Below, one piece after another: positions 25,916 to 36,800 of a stretch of DNA of 64,000 nucleotides. The first letter of the stretch is position 1, and every line of letters begins with the position of its first letter. The notes beneath the pieces are model-generated. The model was not told the origin of the DNA and made no database searches. It saw only the letters and a list, made by a program, of their open reading frames with translations. The stretch comes from Massilia sp. PAMC28688 (GTDB lineage: Bacteria; Pseudomonadota; Gammaproteobacteria; Burkholderiales; Burkholderiaceae_D), in assembly GCF_019443445.1 (NCBI RefSeq), contig NZ_CP080378.1:4092001-4156000 (forward strand). Direction: 5' to 3'. The position numbers and the translations under genes are program-made.

Positions 25916-28408
25916 ATGACGATCCCGACCCTCTCCCCAAGTGCGCGTGACACGGCGCCAGGACCGCACGCCGCCGAGACGGCCACGGAAGGGGCGTTTT
26001 TCAGCCTGTTCCTGGACCATCCACAGCCCATGTGGATCTATGAACTGGGCACGCTGCGCTTCATGGCGGTCAATCCGGCAGCCCAGCGCACCTATGGCTA
26101 CAGTGCCGAGGAGTTTTCCGGCATGACCCTGGGCGACCTGCTGCCGCCATCGCAGCAGGCGCGCTTCTTCGCCTTCCTGGACCAGGCCCCGGCTCCCGGA
26201 GACAGCGGGTCGGCGCTGTGGTCCCACCGCTGCAAGGATGGTGAGCTGATCGACGTGCAAGTCACCGCCCATGCCCTGGAATTTCGCGGCAGGCGCTGCC
26301 GCTTTGTGTTCGCCAACGATGTTTCGGCCATGCTGCGCGTGGAGCGTGCGCTGTACAAGTCGGAACAGCTGCAGCGGCGCCTGATCGATACCTTGCCGCA
26401 CCAGATCTTCTGGAAGCATCCGGACCACAGCTACGCCGGCTGCAACGTGGTGTTCGCGCGCGCGGCCGGACTGGATCATCCGGACCAGGTGGTGGGCAAG
26501 CGCGACCAGGATTTTCCGTGGGCCCACAATGCCGACCGCATCCGCACTGAGGACAGCGCCATCATGGCGACCGGCGTGCCCATGCTCGAATTCGAGGACC
26601 AGCTGATGGAGCGCGATGGCCGCCTGCATGACTACGTCATCACCAAGCTGCCCCTGTACGACCAGGAAGGCGCCATCATCGGCGTGCTGGGCACCATCGA
26701 AGACGTCACGGCGCGCAAGCTGGCACAAAAGACGCTGCGTTTGCAAAGCAGCGCCGTCGAATCGAGTGTCAATGCCATCGTCATCACCAGTGCCCGCGAC
26801 GGCAGGCACCTGGTCGACTACGTCAATCCCGCTTTCACGCGGGTGACCGGGTATGCCAGTGCCGACATCCTGGGCCGCGACTGCCGCATCCTGCAGCGCG
26901 GCGACACCGACCAGGGCGCGCTCGCCCTGCTGCGCGCCGCCATCGACGAAGGACGCGAAGCGACCGTGGTGCTGCGTAGTTACCGCAAGGATGGCTCGCT
27001 GTTCTGGAACGAGCTGCGGGTGGCACCGGTACGCGAAGAGGGCGGCCAGGTGAGCCACTGGGTGGGTGTCATCAGCGACATTTCCGCCACCCTCAGCTAC
27101 CAGGCCGAACTCGAACACCAGGCCAACCATGACGCGCTCACGCGCTTACCCAACCGGAACCTGTTCAACGACCGCCTGGACCAGGCCATTGCCTTTGCCG
27201 GCCGCTACGGGCAGGCGTTGTGGGTGGTGTTCATTGATCTCGACAACTTCAAGCTGGTCAACGATACCCTCGGCCACGCCATGGGCGACCGCCTGTTGCA
27301 GACCGTGTCGGCGCGCCTGAGCCAGCGCCTGCGCCAGAGCGACACCGTGGCCCGCCTGGGCGGCGACGAATTCATGCTACTCCTGATGGACCACCAGGAG
27401 CCGCGCCTGACCGAGGCCGTCATCGCCGAGCTGCTGCAGTCGGTGTCGGCCCCGGTGCGCCTAGACGACCATGAACTGACGCTCACCTGCAGCATCGGCG
27501 TGTCGGTCTACCCCAAGGATGGCAGCACGGGCGCCGAGCTGCTCAAGCATGCCGACATGGCCATGTACCAGGCCAAGGGCGCGGGGCGCAACCAGCAAAA
27601 ATTCTACGCCGCCGAGATGGATGAAAAGCTGAGCGAACGGGCGCTGATTGAAAAGCACCTGCGCCATGCCGTGGCGCGCGGCGAGCTGGTGCTGCACTAC
27701 CAGCCGCGCGTGCACCTGCATACGGGCCGCGTGACGGGGGTGGAAGCGCTGGTGCGCTGGCAGCATCCGGAGCTGGGCATGGTGCCGCCGGGGCGCTTCA
27801 TCGCCATTGCCGAGGAAACCGGCATCATTGTCGAGATCGGCCACTGGGTGCTGGGCGAAGCCTGCCGCCAGGCCGTGCGCTGGCTGGCGGCCGGCCTGCC
27901 GCCCATGCACATGGCGGTCAATGTGTCGGCGCGCCAGTTCCGCAAGGCCGGTTTTGCCAGCGACGTGGCTGCCAGCCTGGCTGCCAGCGGCATGGCGCCG
28001 GCCCTGCTGGAACTCGAAATTACCGAGAGCATGATGATGGATAACGTCGAGGAAGCGGTGCAGACGCTGGTGGAATTGAAGCGCTCGGGCGTCAAGCTGT
28101 CGATCGACGACTTTGGCACCGGCTACTCGAGCCTGAGTTCCCTGCGCCATTTTCCACTCGACTTCCTGAAAATCGACCAATCCTTCGTGCGCGACATGCT
28201 GAGCGACCGCAATGGCGAAGCCATCGTGCGCTCCATCATCGCGCTCGGGCACAGCCTGAACTTTGAAATCATTGCCGAGGGCGTGGAAACGGCGCCGCAG
28301 CTGGAATACCTGCGCGCCAGCGGCTGCGATGAAATGCAGGGCTACTTCTACAGCCGGCCACTGGCCGCGCCGGCACTCGAAGCGCTGGTGCGCGAGCGCA
28401 ATAGCTAG
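25916..28408 (+). CDS. PAS-GGDEF-EAL cyclic-di-GMP protein
   Basis: This 830-residue cytoplasmic protein has three PAS modules (about 30-150, 150-275 and 280-400). They are followed by a GGDEF domain with intact 'ARLGGDEFMLLL' (near 480) and an EAL domain with 'GVEALVRWQHPELG' (near 608), 'LEITESMMM', and 'IDDFGTGYSSLSSLRHFPL' (near 730). Both the cyclase and phosphodiesterase active-site motifs look complete, so it could make or degrade cyclic-di-GMP. The ATG at 25916 follows a run of A; the longer frame to 25742 would overlap the upstream gene. It converges with a diguanylate cyclase 16 bases away. Confidence 0.93.
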   Translation: MTIPTLSPSARDTAPGPHAAETATEGAFFSLFLDHPQPMWIYELGTLRFMAVNPAAQRTYGYSAEEFSGMTLGDLLPPSQQARFFAFLDQAPAPGDSGSALWSHRCKDGELIDVQVTAHALEFRGRRCRFVFANDVSAMLRVERALYKSEQLQRRLIDTLPHQIFWKHPDHSYAGCNVVFARAAGLDHPDQVVGKRDQDFPWAHNADRIRTEDSAIMATGVPMLEFEDQLMERDGRLHDYVITKLPLYDQEGAIIGVLGTIEDVTARKLAQKTLRLQSSAVESSVNAIVITSARDGRHLVDYVNPAFTRVTGYASADILGRDCRILQRGDTDQGALALLRAAIDEGREATVVLRSYRKDGSLFWNELRVAPVREEGGQVSHWVGVISDISATLSYQAELEHQANHDALTRLPNRNLFNDRLDQAIAFAGRYGQALWVVFIDLDNFKLVNDTLGHAMGDRLLQTVSARLSQRLRQSDTVARLGGDEFMLLLMDHQEPRLTEAVIAELLQSVSAPVRLDDHELTLTCSIGVSVYPKDGSTGAELLKHADMAMYQAKGAGRNQQKFYAAEMDEKLSERALIEKHLRHAVARGELVLHYQPRVHLHTGRVTGVEALVRWQHPELGMVPPGRFIAIAEETGIIVEIGHWVLGEACRQAVRWLAAGLPPMHMAVNVSARQFRKAGFASDVAASLAASGMAPALLELEITESMMMDNVEEAVQTLVELKRSGVKLSIDDFGTGYSSLSSLRHFPLDFLKIDQSFVRDMLSDRNGEAIVRSIIALGHSLNFEIIAEGVETAPQLEYLRASGCDEMQGYFYSRPLAAPALEALVRERNS

Positions 28409-28424
28409 TGGGAAATTCGGACGG

Positions 28425-29756
28425 CTAGTCGGCCACCGGTGCCACGCAGATCTGGTTGCGCCCGTTCTGCTTGGCCTCGTACAGCATGGCATCGGCGCGC
28501 AGGAACAGTTCGTTTTCGCTCTTGTACTGGGGATAGGCCGCCATGCCCCCGCTGAAAGAAAAGTGGCGCACTTCATTCTTTTGCGTTTCAAACGGGATGG
28601 CGCCGAAGGCCTGGCGCATGGCGTCCAGCCTGGCCCAGCCCTCTTCGAGCGTGCAATCCCAGAACACGACCACGAATTCCTCGCCGCCGAAACGGCTGAG
28701 CAGATCGCGCTCGCCGATGTGGGGCGCCAGGGTCAGCGACAGGCGCTTGATGACGATGTCGCCGAAGTAGTGGCCCCAGGTATCGTTGATGGTCTTGAAC
28801 TTGTCGATGTCGACCACGCCAAAGGCCAGCGGGCGTTCTTCGCGGGCGGCCTGACGGATCAGTTCCTGGGCTTTTTTCTGCAGGCCGATCTTGTTGAGCA
28901 GGCCGGTGGCGCGGTCCTTGCCGATCAAGTCCTTGTTGACGCGAATCTTGTTGGCGCGATTGGCCAGCTGCCCGGACAGCACGTCGGCATCGGTCACGAG
29001 CAGCACTTCATCAAAGCCGCTGGCCAGGGCGCGCCGGGTCAGGGCCGCGTCGGGCAGGCGCTGGAGCATGGTGATTTCGCGCACCGGGTCGGCTTCTATA
29101 TTTTTCTGCAAGACGCGCACGATCGCTTCCGTGCGCTCATATTCGGCATCGGTAATGAGCACGATATCGGGCTGCAGCTCCTTGACGCGCAAGTGCAGGG
29201 TCTGGGCGTCGGCGTGGTGGAGCACCTCGATGCGGTGCTGCAGCAGGAAGTCTTCGTCCAGACCGACCGGCTCGCCCAGGTACATTACGCGCACCAGGTC
29301 GCCGCGCTTTCTCTGGACGAACAGGGTGAACAGCTTGTCGACCAGCACATCGTTGGCGATCGGCTTTTCTGCATAGGCGAGGCAATTGCTGTCGACCAGG
29401 CGCTGTTGCAGCAGGAAGCGCCCGCCCTGGCGCACGGTCTGCAGGTAGACGTAGCTCTGGCCGCTGGGCAGGCGCTGGAGCAGTTCGCCCAGCTGCAGCG
29501 TCTTGCGGCTGTCGTGCATGTCCGACTGCATATTGTGCAGGGCGTCGAGGTCGACGACGAACAGGGAATTGCCGATATCGTTATCGACGGCCATGACGAA
29601 ATCCTGGACTTCGTCAAAGAAAATGATCTCGAAATCGTATTTGTGCGCGCACAGGAGCAGCTCGGCCTGATTATCCTTGATGAAAAACGTCTGCGACAAC
29701 AGCATCACATGGTTCTTGTAAAGCGGCGTATCGCTTGGCATGTCAGGTTGGCTCAC
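28425..29756 (-). CDS. Diguanylate cyclase with receiver-like N-terminal region
   Basis: This 443-residue soluble protein has a C-terminal GGDEF domain with 'LLSRFGGEEFVVVFWD' (near 354) and the substrate-binding 'DKFKTINDTWGHYFGD', so it should be an active diguanylate cyclase. The N-terminal 290 residues hold two segments with receiver-like alternation ('LFVVDLDALHNM', 'QPDIVLITDAEYERTEA', 'TMLQRLPDAALTRRALASGFDEVLLV') but without a clear full set of phosphorylation residues. The start is the GTG at 29756; an ATG at 29741 is an alternative. Confidence 0.88.
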   Translation of the reverse strand: MSQPDMPSDTPLYKNHVMLLSQTFFIKDNQAELLLCAHKYDFEIIFFDEVQDFVMAVDNDIGNSLFVVDLDALHNMQSDMHDSRKTLQLGELLQRLPSGQSYVYLQTVRQGGRFLLQQRLVDSNCLAYAEKPIANDVLVDKLFTLFVQRKRGDLVRVMYLGEPVGLDEDFLLQHRIEVLHHADAQTLHLRVKELQPDIVLITDAEYERTEAIVRVLQKNIEADPVREITMLQRLPDAALTRRALASGFDEVLLVTDADVLSGQLANRANKIRVNKDLIGKDRATGLLNKIGLQKKAQELIRQAAREERPLAFGVVDIDKFKTINDTWGHYFGDIVIKRLSLTLAPHIGERDLLSRFGGEEFVVVFWDCTLEEGWARLDAMRQAFGAIPFETQKNEVRHFSFSGGMAAYPQYKSENELFLRADAMLYEAKQNGRNQICVAPVAD

Positions 29757-29774
29757 TTGTGCAAAATGGGTATT

Positions 29775-30260
29775 TTATCCGTGCAACCCCACCATACACA
29801 AGAAACGGGTTTTGTGCAGCACATCGGTGCCGGCCCCGCTGTGCGACGAAGGCCACGGCGCCTGGCGCGGCGCTGTACGCCGCTGGGCCTGGCGGCTATT
29901 ACGGGCAAGGCGCGCCCCGTGGGTGGGGCGAGCGCGCGGGACTGGCAGTTGTGCGGCGCCCGGGTGGCGCACCGGGGTCTGGCGGGCACTGGTGGCGCAG
30001 GCGGCCGCGGCTTGGCTTCGACCAGGGGCAGGCTGGGCGCGAGGCGCGGCGGCGGGGCGGGCGCACGTGCCTGCCGAGCGCAGAAAGGCAATCACCGCCT
30101 GCAGTGCGAACAGGCATTCGATCAGGACCTTGAGGCCAAGGGGGCGATTCTGGTCGGAAAGACGCACTGCGGCGGCAAAGGCCCATTGTCCGAGGCGCTC
30201 GCGGTTTGCCTGGAAAGGCGCGAGGAGGTGCAGGACAGCGGGAAGGGTGGCGGTATTCAT
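29775..30260 (-). CDS. Hypothetical protein, weakly supported
   Basis: An open frame from the ATG at 30260 encodes about 161 residues. The first 65 look protein-like ('NTATLPAVLHLLAPFQANRE' and a hydrophobic 'VLIECLFALQAVIAFL'). The remainder is a low-complexity Ala/Pro/Arg-rich stretch of the kind often produced by high-GC non-coding sequence. No family was recognised and no strong ribosome site is seen. It may be a real small protein with a shorter true extent, or no gene. Confidence 0.28.
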   Translation of the reverse strand: MNTATLPAVLHLLAPFQANRERLGQWAFAAAVRLSDQNRPLGLKVLIECLFALQAVIAFLRSAGTCARPAAAPRAQPAPGRSQAAAACATSARQTPVRHPGAAQLPVPRARPTHGARLARNSRQAQRRTAPRQAPWPSSHSGAGTDVLHKTRFLCMVGLHG

Positions 30261-30437
30261 GACGGAAACTTTTGCAATGTGGATCAGGTGCATCCATTAG
30301 ACCTGAAGCGTAGCGCGAGCGATGTCATCCGGCTGCGCCGCCCCCTGTAGGAGAGCAGCGCGCCACCGTGGCAGACAGTCCCCCACGGCAACTCACAAAC
30401 AGCCTACATCCTATTAACCCGACTCAATTTCCTTACA

Positions 30438-30677
30438 CCAGGGTCAGACCACTTAAACGGGGAATCTGCAACTAATTGCCTATCGAGAGGCATTTCGACG
30501 CATCAGCGTTCCTTCGCGCCATAGAGGTTGCCCGGGACCACAAAAATCATGCTGTAGGCCAGCGAAAACCCCGCTGACAGCGTAAAGCAATGCAAAAAGT
30601 TGCGCTGCCGATCCTCGCAGTGTAGAGGCTATCCTAGGATCAATTGATTTTGCCGCTTTTAAGTGGTCTGACCCTGG
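30438..30677. repeat. 240-bp element with perfect 20-bp terminal inverted repeats
   Basis: CCAGGGTCAGACCACTTAAA at 30438-30457 is repeated exactly, in inverse orientation, at 30658-30677. The 200 bases between them have no convincing reading frame. It lies in the intergenic stretch between the weak gene at 29775 and the sensor cyclase at 30776. The structure fits a non-autonomous mobile element or a REP-like doublet left by a transposase elsewhere in the genome. Confidence 0.75.
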
Positions 30678-30775
30678 CAATAGGAAACTTTTTTTGGCGC
30701 GTTCAATGCCGACGGTTTCGCGCGGATAATGTTGGGGGGCGTGCTCGCGGCCGCCAGGCGTGTCGTTGCTGGCTG

Positions 30776-33451
30776 CTAGCTGCTTCCGTCGGCCAGAGCG
30801 AAGCAGTTGCGGCCGGCTGCCTTGGCGCTGTAGAGCGCCGCGTCGGCGCGCGCGCCCAGCAAGGCGGCATCGGCTGCAATGCCGTCGCTCCAGGCCACGC
30901 CGATGCTGGCCGTAACGGCGCGGCGGGTATCGCCCAGCGTGAACGGCGCCTCCATGGCGGCGACGATCTTGGCGCCGACCACGGCGCATTCGGCTGGCGC
31001 ATGGATGCCTTCCAGGATGACGGTGAATTCATCACCGGCCAGCCGGCACACGATGTCGCTCTTGCGCACTGCCGCCACCAGGCGGCGCGCGAATTCCTTC
31101 AGCACTTCGTCGCCCAGCGCATGGCCAAGCGTGTCGTTGATGGCCTTGAAATGGTCCACGTCCAGGTACATCAGCGCCAGGCCTTCGCGCTTGCGGCTGG
31201 CGCGCTTGATGGCCCCGGCCAGGTGGGTGTCGTAGCAGCGCCGGTTGGGCAGGCCCGTGAGGGCGTCGGTCATGGCCATCGCCTTGAGCTGCTTTTCATG
31301 CTCGCGCGCGGCCGTTACGTCAGTGGTCAGGATATACGCACCCACCACTTCGCTGCCGCGCAGGTGCGGCACGAACAGGCTGTGGACGGTGCGCGGGGTG
31401 GTGGGGGTATTGAGCTTCATGTCGCCTTCGACCTGCTGGCCCGCCAGGCAGGCCGCCAGCGCCTGTTCCGGAGCGCCCGCATAGTCCGGACCCAGCACGT
31501 CGTACACGGTCCTGCCAATCATCTGCTGCGGGGCGATGCCCAGCCACTTGATGTGCATGGCATTGGCAAAGCGAAAGCGCTTGTCCTGGTCGATGTAGGA
31601 GATCAGCACCGGCAGGTTGTCGGTGATCAGGCGCAGCCGCTCTTCGCTGTCGCGCTGGCGCAGTTCGCTCTCCCAGCGCGCGGTGATGTCGAAGGCCATG
31701 AAAAAGAACCCGTCGGCCACGCCGTCGTCGTCCAGGTTGGGAATGAATGAGGCCTGGTAGCGTACCAGCCTGCCGTCCACTTCGATCTCATCGTCAAACC
31801 GGGCGCGTTCGCCGGCCAGTGCCGCGGCCAGGTAAGGTGCCAGCTTGGCATATTCCTGCGCACTGTAGGCCGATGCCACGCTGCGCCCGATCAGCGCGGC
31901 CACGCTCTTGCCGTAAAAGCGGGTCGCCATCGAGTTGAGAAAAACGAAGTTGCCGTCCTTGTCCACCTGGCCGATCACGGCCGGCAGGTTTTCGGTAATG
32001 GCGGCCAGGCGCTGCTGGCCGGCCTCGAGCTGGCTGCGGGAATCGGCCAGCTCCGTCACATCCGACAGCGCCACCACCGCGCCCAGCAGCTCGCCCCGGG
32101 CATCCTGCATGCGCCGGCCGCTGGCCAATAGTTTGCGCGCCGGCCGGTCCTTGGGAGCGATGGTCAGGGCAGCATTCTGGACCCGCTCTCCCTGCCAGGC
32201 CCGGAACAGGGGAATGTCGGCCTGCGCCAGGCGCTCGCTGCCGCCGGCGTCGTACAGGTCGTAATGGGCCGCCCAGTCCTGCGGGTCGAGTGCCTCGGCC
32301 GGCAGGCCGTGCAGCTCGCGTGCTGCGCGGTTGAACATGGTGATGCGCCCGCCGGCGTCGCAGGCCACCACGCCCACGTCGACCGAGTCGAGGATGGCGT
32401 CGAGCAGTTCTTCCTTTTGGGCGAGCGCCCGGCGCGCCAGTTCGCGGTCGGTGATGTCGTGCAAAAAGGCGCCGAAGCAGACCGCGTCGCCGGCGGCGAA
32501 GGAATTGATGGTCATCTCCACCGTGATCTCGTCGCCGCCGCGCGTGACGGCCGGCAGCTCCAGGCGCTGGTTCAGGACCTTGGCCTGCCCCGTGGCCAGC
32601 ATGCGCGCCATGCCCTGGCAGTGCGCCGCGCGCAGCCGTTCGGGGATGATCACGTCGGCCAGGTCGCGGCCTGCCACCTCGTCGCGGGACCAGCCGAAAA
32701 TGCGCTCGGCTGACGGGTTCCAGTCGATGATATGGCCTTCGGCATCAATGCTGATAAAGGCGCTGAAGGACGATTCGACAATGGTGCGAATGCGTTTCTC
32801 GCTGGCGCGCAACGACTTGTCCAGTTCGCGCCGCTGGGCGATTTCGTGCTTGAGCGCTTCATTGGCGTCGCGCAGGGAGCGGGTGCGCTCGGCGATGCGC
32901 TGTTCGAGGTCGGCATGCAGTTGCGCGAGTTGGCGCTCGGCCGCTTCGCGCGCGCGCGTCATGGCGCCCTTGTTGATTTCGTCTTCCACCAGCGCCGCCA
33001 GTTCCGCCAGCCGTTCGCTCTCGGCCGCGCCAAACGGGCGCGCCACCTGGTCGATGATGCACAGGGTGCCGACGGCGTGGCCATCCAGGGCGCGCACCGG
33101 CGCTCCGGCGTAAAAGCGGATGTAGGGCGCGCCGGTGACCAGCGGGTTGTCACGAAAGCGCGGGTCGAGCAGGGCGTCATGCACCACCATCAGCTCGCCC
33201 TGGCCTACTGTGTGACTGCAAAAGGCATGGGATCGCGGGGTCTGCACCGTGTCCAAGCCGGCGCGCGACTTGAACCATTGGCGCTTTGCGTCGACCAGCG
33301 TCACCAGCGCAATCGGGACCTGGAATGCGGCGCACGCGAGCCGGGTGAGGCGGTCGAAACGCGCCTCCTGCGGTGTGTCGAGCAGCCCCAGTTCGCACAG
33401 CGCCTGTACCCGGGCGGCGTCGTCAAAACCCTGTTTATCCATTGCGGTCAT
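30776..33451 (-). CDS. GAF-PAS-GGDEF sensor diguanylate cyclase (AGDEF variant)
   Basis: This 891-residue cytoplasmic protein has an N-terminal GAF domain (about 20-165, 'RSHAFCSHTVGQGELMVVHD', 'YAGAPVRALDGHAVGTLCII'), a coiled coil (about 170-220), and four PAS modules (about 220-720, with 'IDWNPSAERIFGWSRDEVAG' and 'FLHDITDRELA'). The C-terminal GGDEF domain carries 'CRLAGDEFTVILEG' (near 804) and 'DHFKAINDTLGHALGD'. The first glycine of the signature is alanine; AGDEF is a known natural variant that can still be active. It is divergent from the giant adhesin gene with a 360-base shared upstream region. Confidence 0.9.
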   Translation of the reverse strand: MTAMDKQGFDDAARVQALCELGLLDTPQEARFDRLTRLACAAFQVPIALVTLVDAKRQWFKSRAGLDTVQTPRSHAFCSHTVGQGELMVVHDALLDPRFRDNPLVTGAPYIRFYAGAPVRALDGHAVGTLCIIDQVARPFGAAESERLAELAALVEDEINKGAMTRAREAAERQLAQLHADLEQRIAERTRSLRDANEALKHEIAQRRELDKSLRASEKRIRTIVESSFSAFISIDAEGHIIDWNPSAERIFGWSRDEVAGRDLADVIIPERLRAAHCQGMARMLATGQAKVLNQRLELPAVTRGGDEITVEMTINSFAAGDAVCFGAFLHDITDRELARRALAQKEELLDAILDSVDVGVVACDAGGRITMFNRAARELHGLPAEALDPQDWAAHYDLYDAGGSERLAQADIPLFRAWQGERVQNAALTIAPKDRPARKLLASGRRMQDARGELLGAVVALSDVTELADSRSQLEAGQQRLAAITENLPAVIGQVDKDGNFVFLNSMATRFYGKSVAALIGRSVASAYSAQEYAKLAPYLAAALAGERARFDDEIEVDGRLVRYQASFIPNLDDDGVADGFFFMAFDITARWESELRQRDSEERLRLITDNLPVLISYIDQDKRFRFANAMHIKWLGIAPQQMIGRTVYDVLGPDYAGAPEQALAACLAGQQVEGDMKLNTPTTPRTVHSLFVPHLRGSEVVGAYILTTDVTAAREHEKQLKAMAMTDALTGLPNRRCYDTHLAGAIKRASRKREGLALMYLDVDHFKAINDTLGHALGDEVLKEFARRLVAAVRKSDIVCRLAGDEFTVILEGIHAPAECAVVGAKIVAAMEAPFTLGDTRRAVTASIGVAWSDGIAADAALLGARADAALYSAKAAGRNCFALADGSS

Positions 33452-33811
33452 CCAGTCTTGGGACAGGCTGTGGCATGGGGCGGTCAGCGTGCCGGTGGCA
33501 GCTTGTGGCCCCTTGGATGCAGAATACCAGACTCGGGCAACAATGTTGTCGCGGATGTGCAGTTGCTGAAATCACCATGGACGGGACCCTCGGGTGTGGT
33601 CTTTCATGCATGGCGAATTGCCAATCTGTGTTGCGGAACTGCGAAAGTTGTTTGCAAAGTTGCTCTCAAACTACATTTTTGTGGCCTCAATGCATTTAGA
33701 AGCAACGAATCTGCGCTATATTCACGGCGTCGACACCCAGCCCACCGTGTCCGGATATTAACCTTGCCATCGTACAGCGTACAGGCAGGGCAACGTAGAT
33801 GGAAAATTGCG
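33452..33811. other. Divergent upstream region of the cyclase and adhesin genes
   Basis: These 360 bases contain no convincing gene. The right half is AT-richer than its surroundings, with candidate promoter elements for the adhesin around 33650-33721 (ttgcaa, and tatatt at about 33716). No FNR box, clear palindromic operator or strong terminator was seen. The region probably holds both divergent promoters. Confidence 0.4.
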
Positions 33812-36800
33812 ATGTCGGCAAAGCGGCCCGCTGGACTGAAAAGACACAATCAACTGACGGCCCTGGAGCCGCGCATGCTGTTTGACGGCGCCGCGCTGGT
33901 GGCCTGGGATGCGGCCGACGCACCTGCCATGCCGGATCCGGCCATCGCCGCCGCGCCCGCCGAACTGGTCTTCATTTCACCCGAAGTGCTCGACATCGAT
34001 GCCATTGTCCAGGCCTTCGGTCCTTCGGCCGAGGTCATCACGCTCGATGCCGGCAGCGACGGCCTTGACCAGATCAGCCGGGCGCTGGAAGGGCGCAGCG
34101 GCGTGGGCGCCATTCACCTGGTGGCGCACGGCGCGCCCGGCTTCATTGCGCTGCCCGGCCAGCCGCTCAACGGCGCCACGCTCGACGCGCGCGCCGCGCA
34201 GGTGGCCCTGTGGTCGCAGGCGCTGACGGCCGATGCTGACATCCTGGTCTATGGCTGCGACGTGGCAGCCTCCGAAGGCGGGCTGGCACTGCTGGGACAA
34301 TTGGCGGCGCTGACCGGCGCCGATGTCGCCGCTTCCACCGACGACACCGGTGGCGGCAACTGGACGCTTGAATTTTCCACCGGCGCGATCGACACCCAGG
34401 CCGTCTTTTCGGCCGGCCGCGGCGACCCTGCCACCTATGCCCCGCGCCTGGCAACCATTGACCTGGGCGGCAATACCGGCTGGACCACGATCATGGTCGG
34501 CGCCGGACGCGACCCGTATGGCGACAGCCAGGCCGGCGCCGCCGACACCGACATCATTGGCGACGCCACCCACGGTTCGCTGTACACGGCCTACGACGAC
34601 AAGGGGACGGCCAGTGTGGCCGACGACACGCTGGTATTTCGCATGCGTATCGACAATCCCACCAGCAGCACCAATTTTGGCGGTGTGGCCATTGTCGGCA
34701 TGGATGCCAACCTGGACGGCAGGATCGACCTGTTCTTTTCGGTCGATGGCCGCAACAACGGCCAGGCCGTGCGCCTGCTCGATCCGGGCACCGGCGCCAA
34801 CCTGTCACCAAGCACCACGTCCACCTCGGCGCTGCCAACCGGCTGGCTGCCCAATAACGGGGTGTATGGATTCACACCCGGCACCTATTCAGTGGTGGCG
34901 GTATCGGCTGCCACCGACCCCAACTGGGGCCCATCGACCCTGGGCGGCAGCGCCAGCGATCTGACCGGGCGTGGCGGGACCGATGTCTTTGTCAGCTGGC
35001 GCGTGCCGATTGCCGACATCGCGCTGGTGCTGGCCAAGCCTTCACCGACCGATCGCAGCGGCACCGGTCCGCGCGGCAGTACCGGCATTGCCGGCTATGG
35101 CAAGGACACCGTCGTCCAGTACATCAGCTTTACCCAGACCCAGACCGGCCCAATCAACGGTGACCTGAATGGGGTGGGGCCAAGTTACGACAAGAACGCC
35201 AGTTTCGCCTCGCTCGGCACGTTCACCTCGCCCATGTCGGCCAGTAACCCGGTGCCGGACGGTTTGTCGGTGACGATCCGCGAACCGGTCGGCGATGGGC
35301 TGCTGGCCGGGGCTGGCGCCGGCAGCGAGGCTTCCAGCGTGACGCTGCACGGCACCACCAAGGCCAGCATCGGCTCCACGGTGGCCCTGGCCATCAGCGA
35401 CGGCGCTGGCGGCAGCACGACGGCCAGTGCCACCGTGGTAGCCGGCATCAATGGTCTGAACACATGGAGCGTGGGCGGCGTGGACCTGTCCGGGCTGGCC
35501 GAAGGCACGCTCACCATTACCGCATCCGTGGTCAATAATGGCGTCACTGCCAGTGACAGCGCCAGCGTGATGCTGGACAAAACCGGCCCCCTGGTCGGGA
35601 TCACCCAGCTGGCCGGCACCACCGCCGGCAGGCCGCTACTGAGCGGCACCACGGACTTGCCCGACGGTGCCCAGCTGACCCTGACGCTCGACCCGGACAA
35701 CAATGCCGCCAGCGCCAATCTGGTGTACCAGGTGCTTGTCTCGGGCGGCGCCTGGACCCTCAATACCGCCACCGCCACGCCGCTGTCGGGCAGCATGCCG
35801 GCGGCCGGGCTCACCCCCACCACCAAGATCACGGCCACCGCCGTTGATGCGGCCGGCAACCGCAGCGGCGCAGTGGCGCTGAACGTGCCAACCGTGACCA
35901 GCCAGGTGACCGGTTCCACGCTGCCCGTCATTGGAGGGGCCTGGACCAATATCGCCGGCGATGCGATCAGCGTGCGCCTGTATGCCGATAACGGCGGCAG
36001 CCCCGGCGCACTGCTGGCCGTGTACACACCTTCGCTTGCCGCTGACAGCTGGAGTGTGAACCTGGCCACGGCCAGCATGGAAGGCGGCGGCACGCTGGGC
36101 GCACTGGCGCCGGATGCGCTGTATCACGTGGTGGCGACGGTGGCGCGCGGGGGCAGCAGCGTGAGTGACACCAGCAGCGGCGAGCTGGCCATTGTCGGCG
36201 GCCCAGCCATCGCCATCCATGACCATGACGGTGCCGACGATGGCGCCGCCACGTCGGGCGTCGCGCGGCCGGTCTTTTCCGGCACCTCCACCGTCATCAG
36301 CGGTTTCATCAACCTGCTGATCGACCCTGCCGGCAACGGCACCGGTGACCAGATCCGCTACGCGGTTGCCACCGACGCTGCTGGCAACTGGACGCTCGAC
36401 ACCAGCATTGCCCAGCCGGTGGCGGGCTTCATGCCGGTCGCGGGCCTGTCCGGCGCCGCCCTGGTCACCGTGACCACCCCGCTCGACGCCAGCGGCCAGA
36501 GCGCCACCGACACGCTGGCACTTGACACCGTCATCGCCGGTATCCGCATCGGCACCTCGGCGCTTGACGCCAGCGGCGTGGAGTCGGTCATTGCCAACGG
36601 TGGGGCCGAGTCCATCATCATCGCCGGCGACCGTATCTTCAACAAGGCCGAGGACAATGCCGTGGTGGTCAGCGGCAGTACCACCAACGTCGCCGTCGGC
36701 AGCACGGTGACGATCACCGTCAGCGATGGCATCACCACGTTGAGCAAGGCCGCGACGGTGGCCGCCGATGGCAGCTTCACGCTGGCCGGCGATGCGTTCG

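Noticed and set aside
28263..30350. Plus-strand open frame of 695 codons
   Set aside because: It runs antisense to the GGEEF cyclase gene and through low-complexity sequence; no protein family features.
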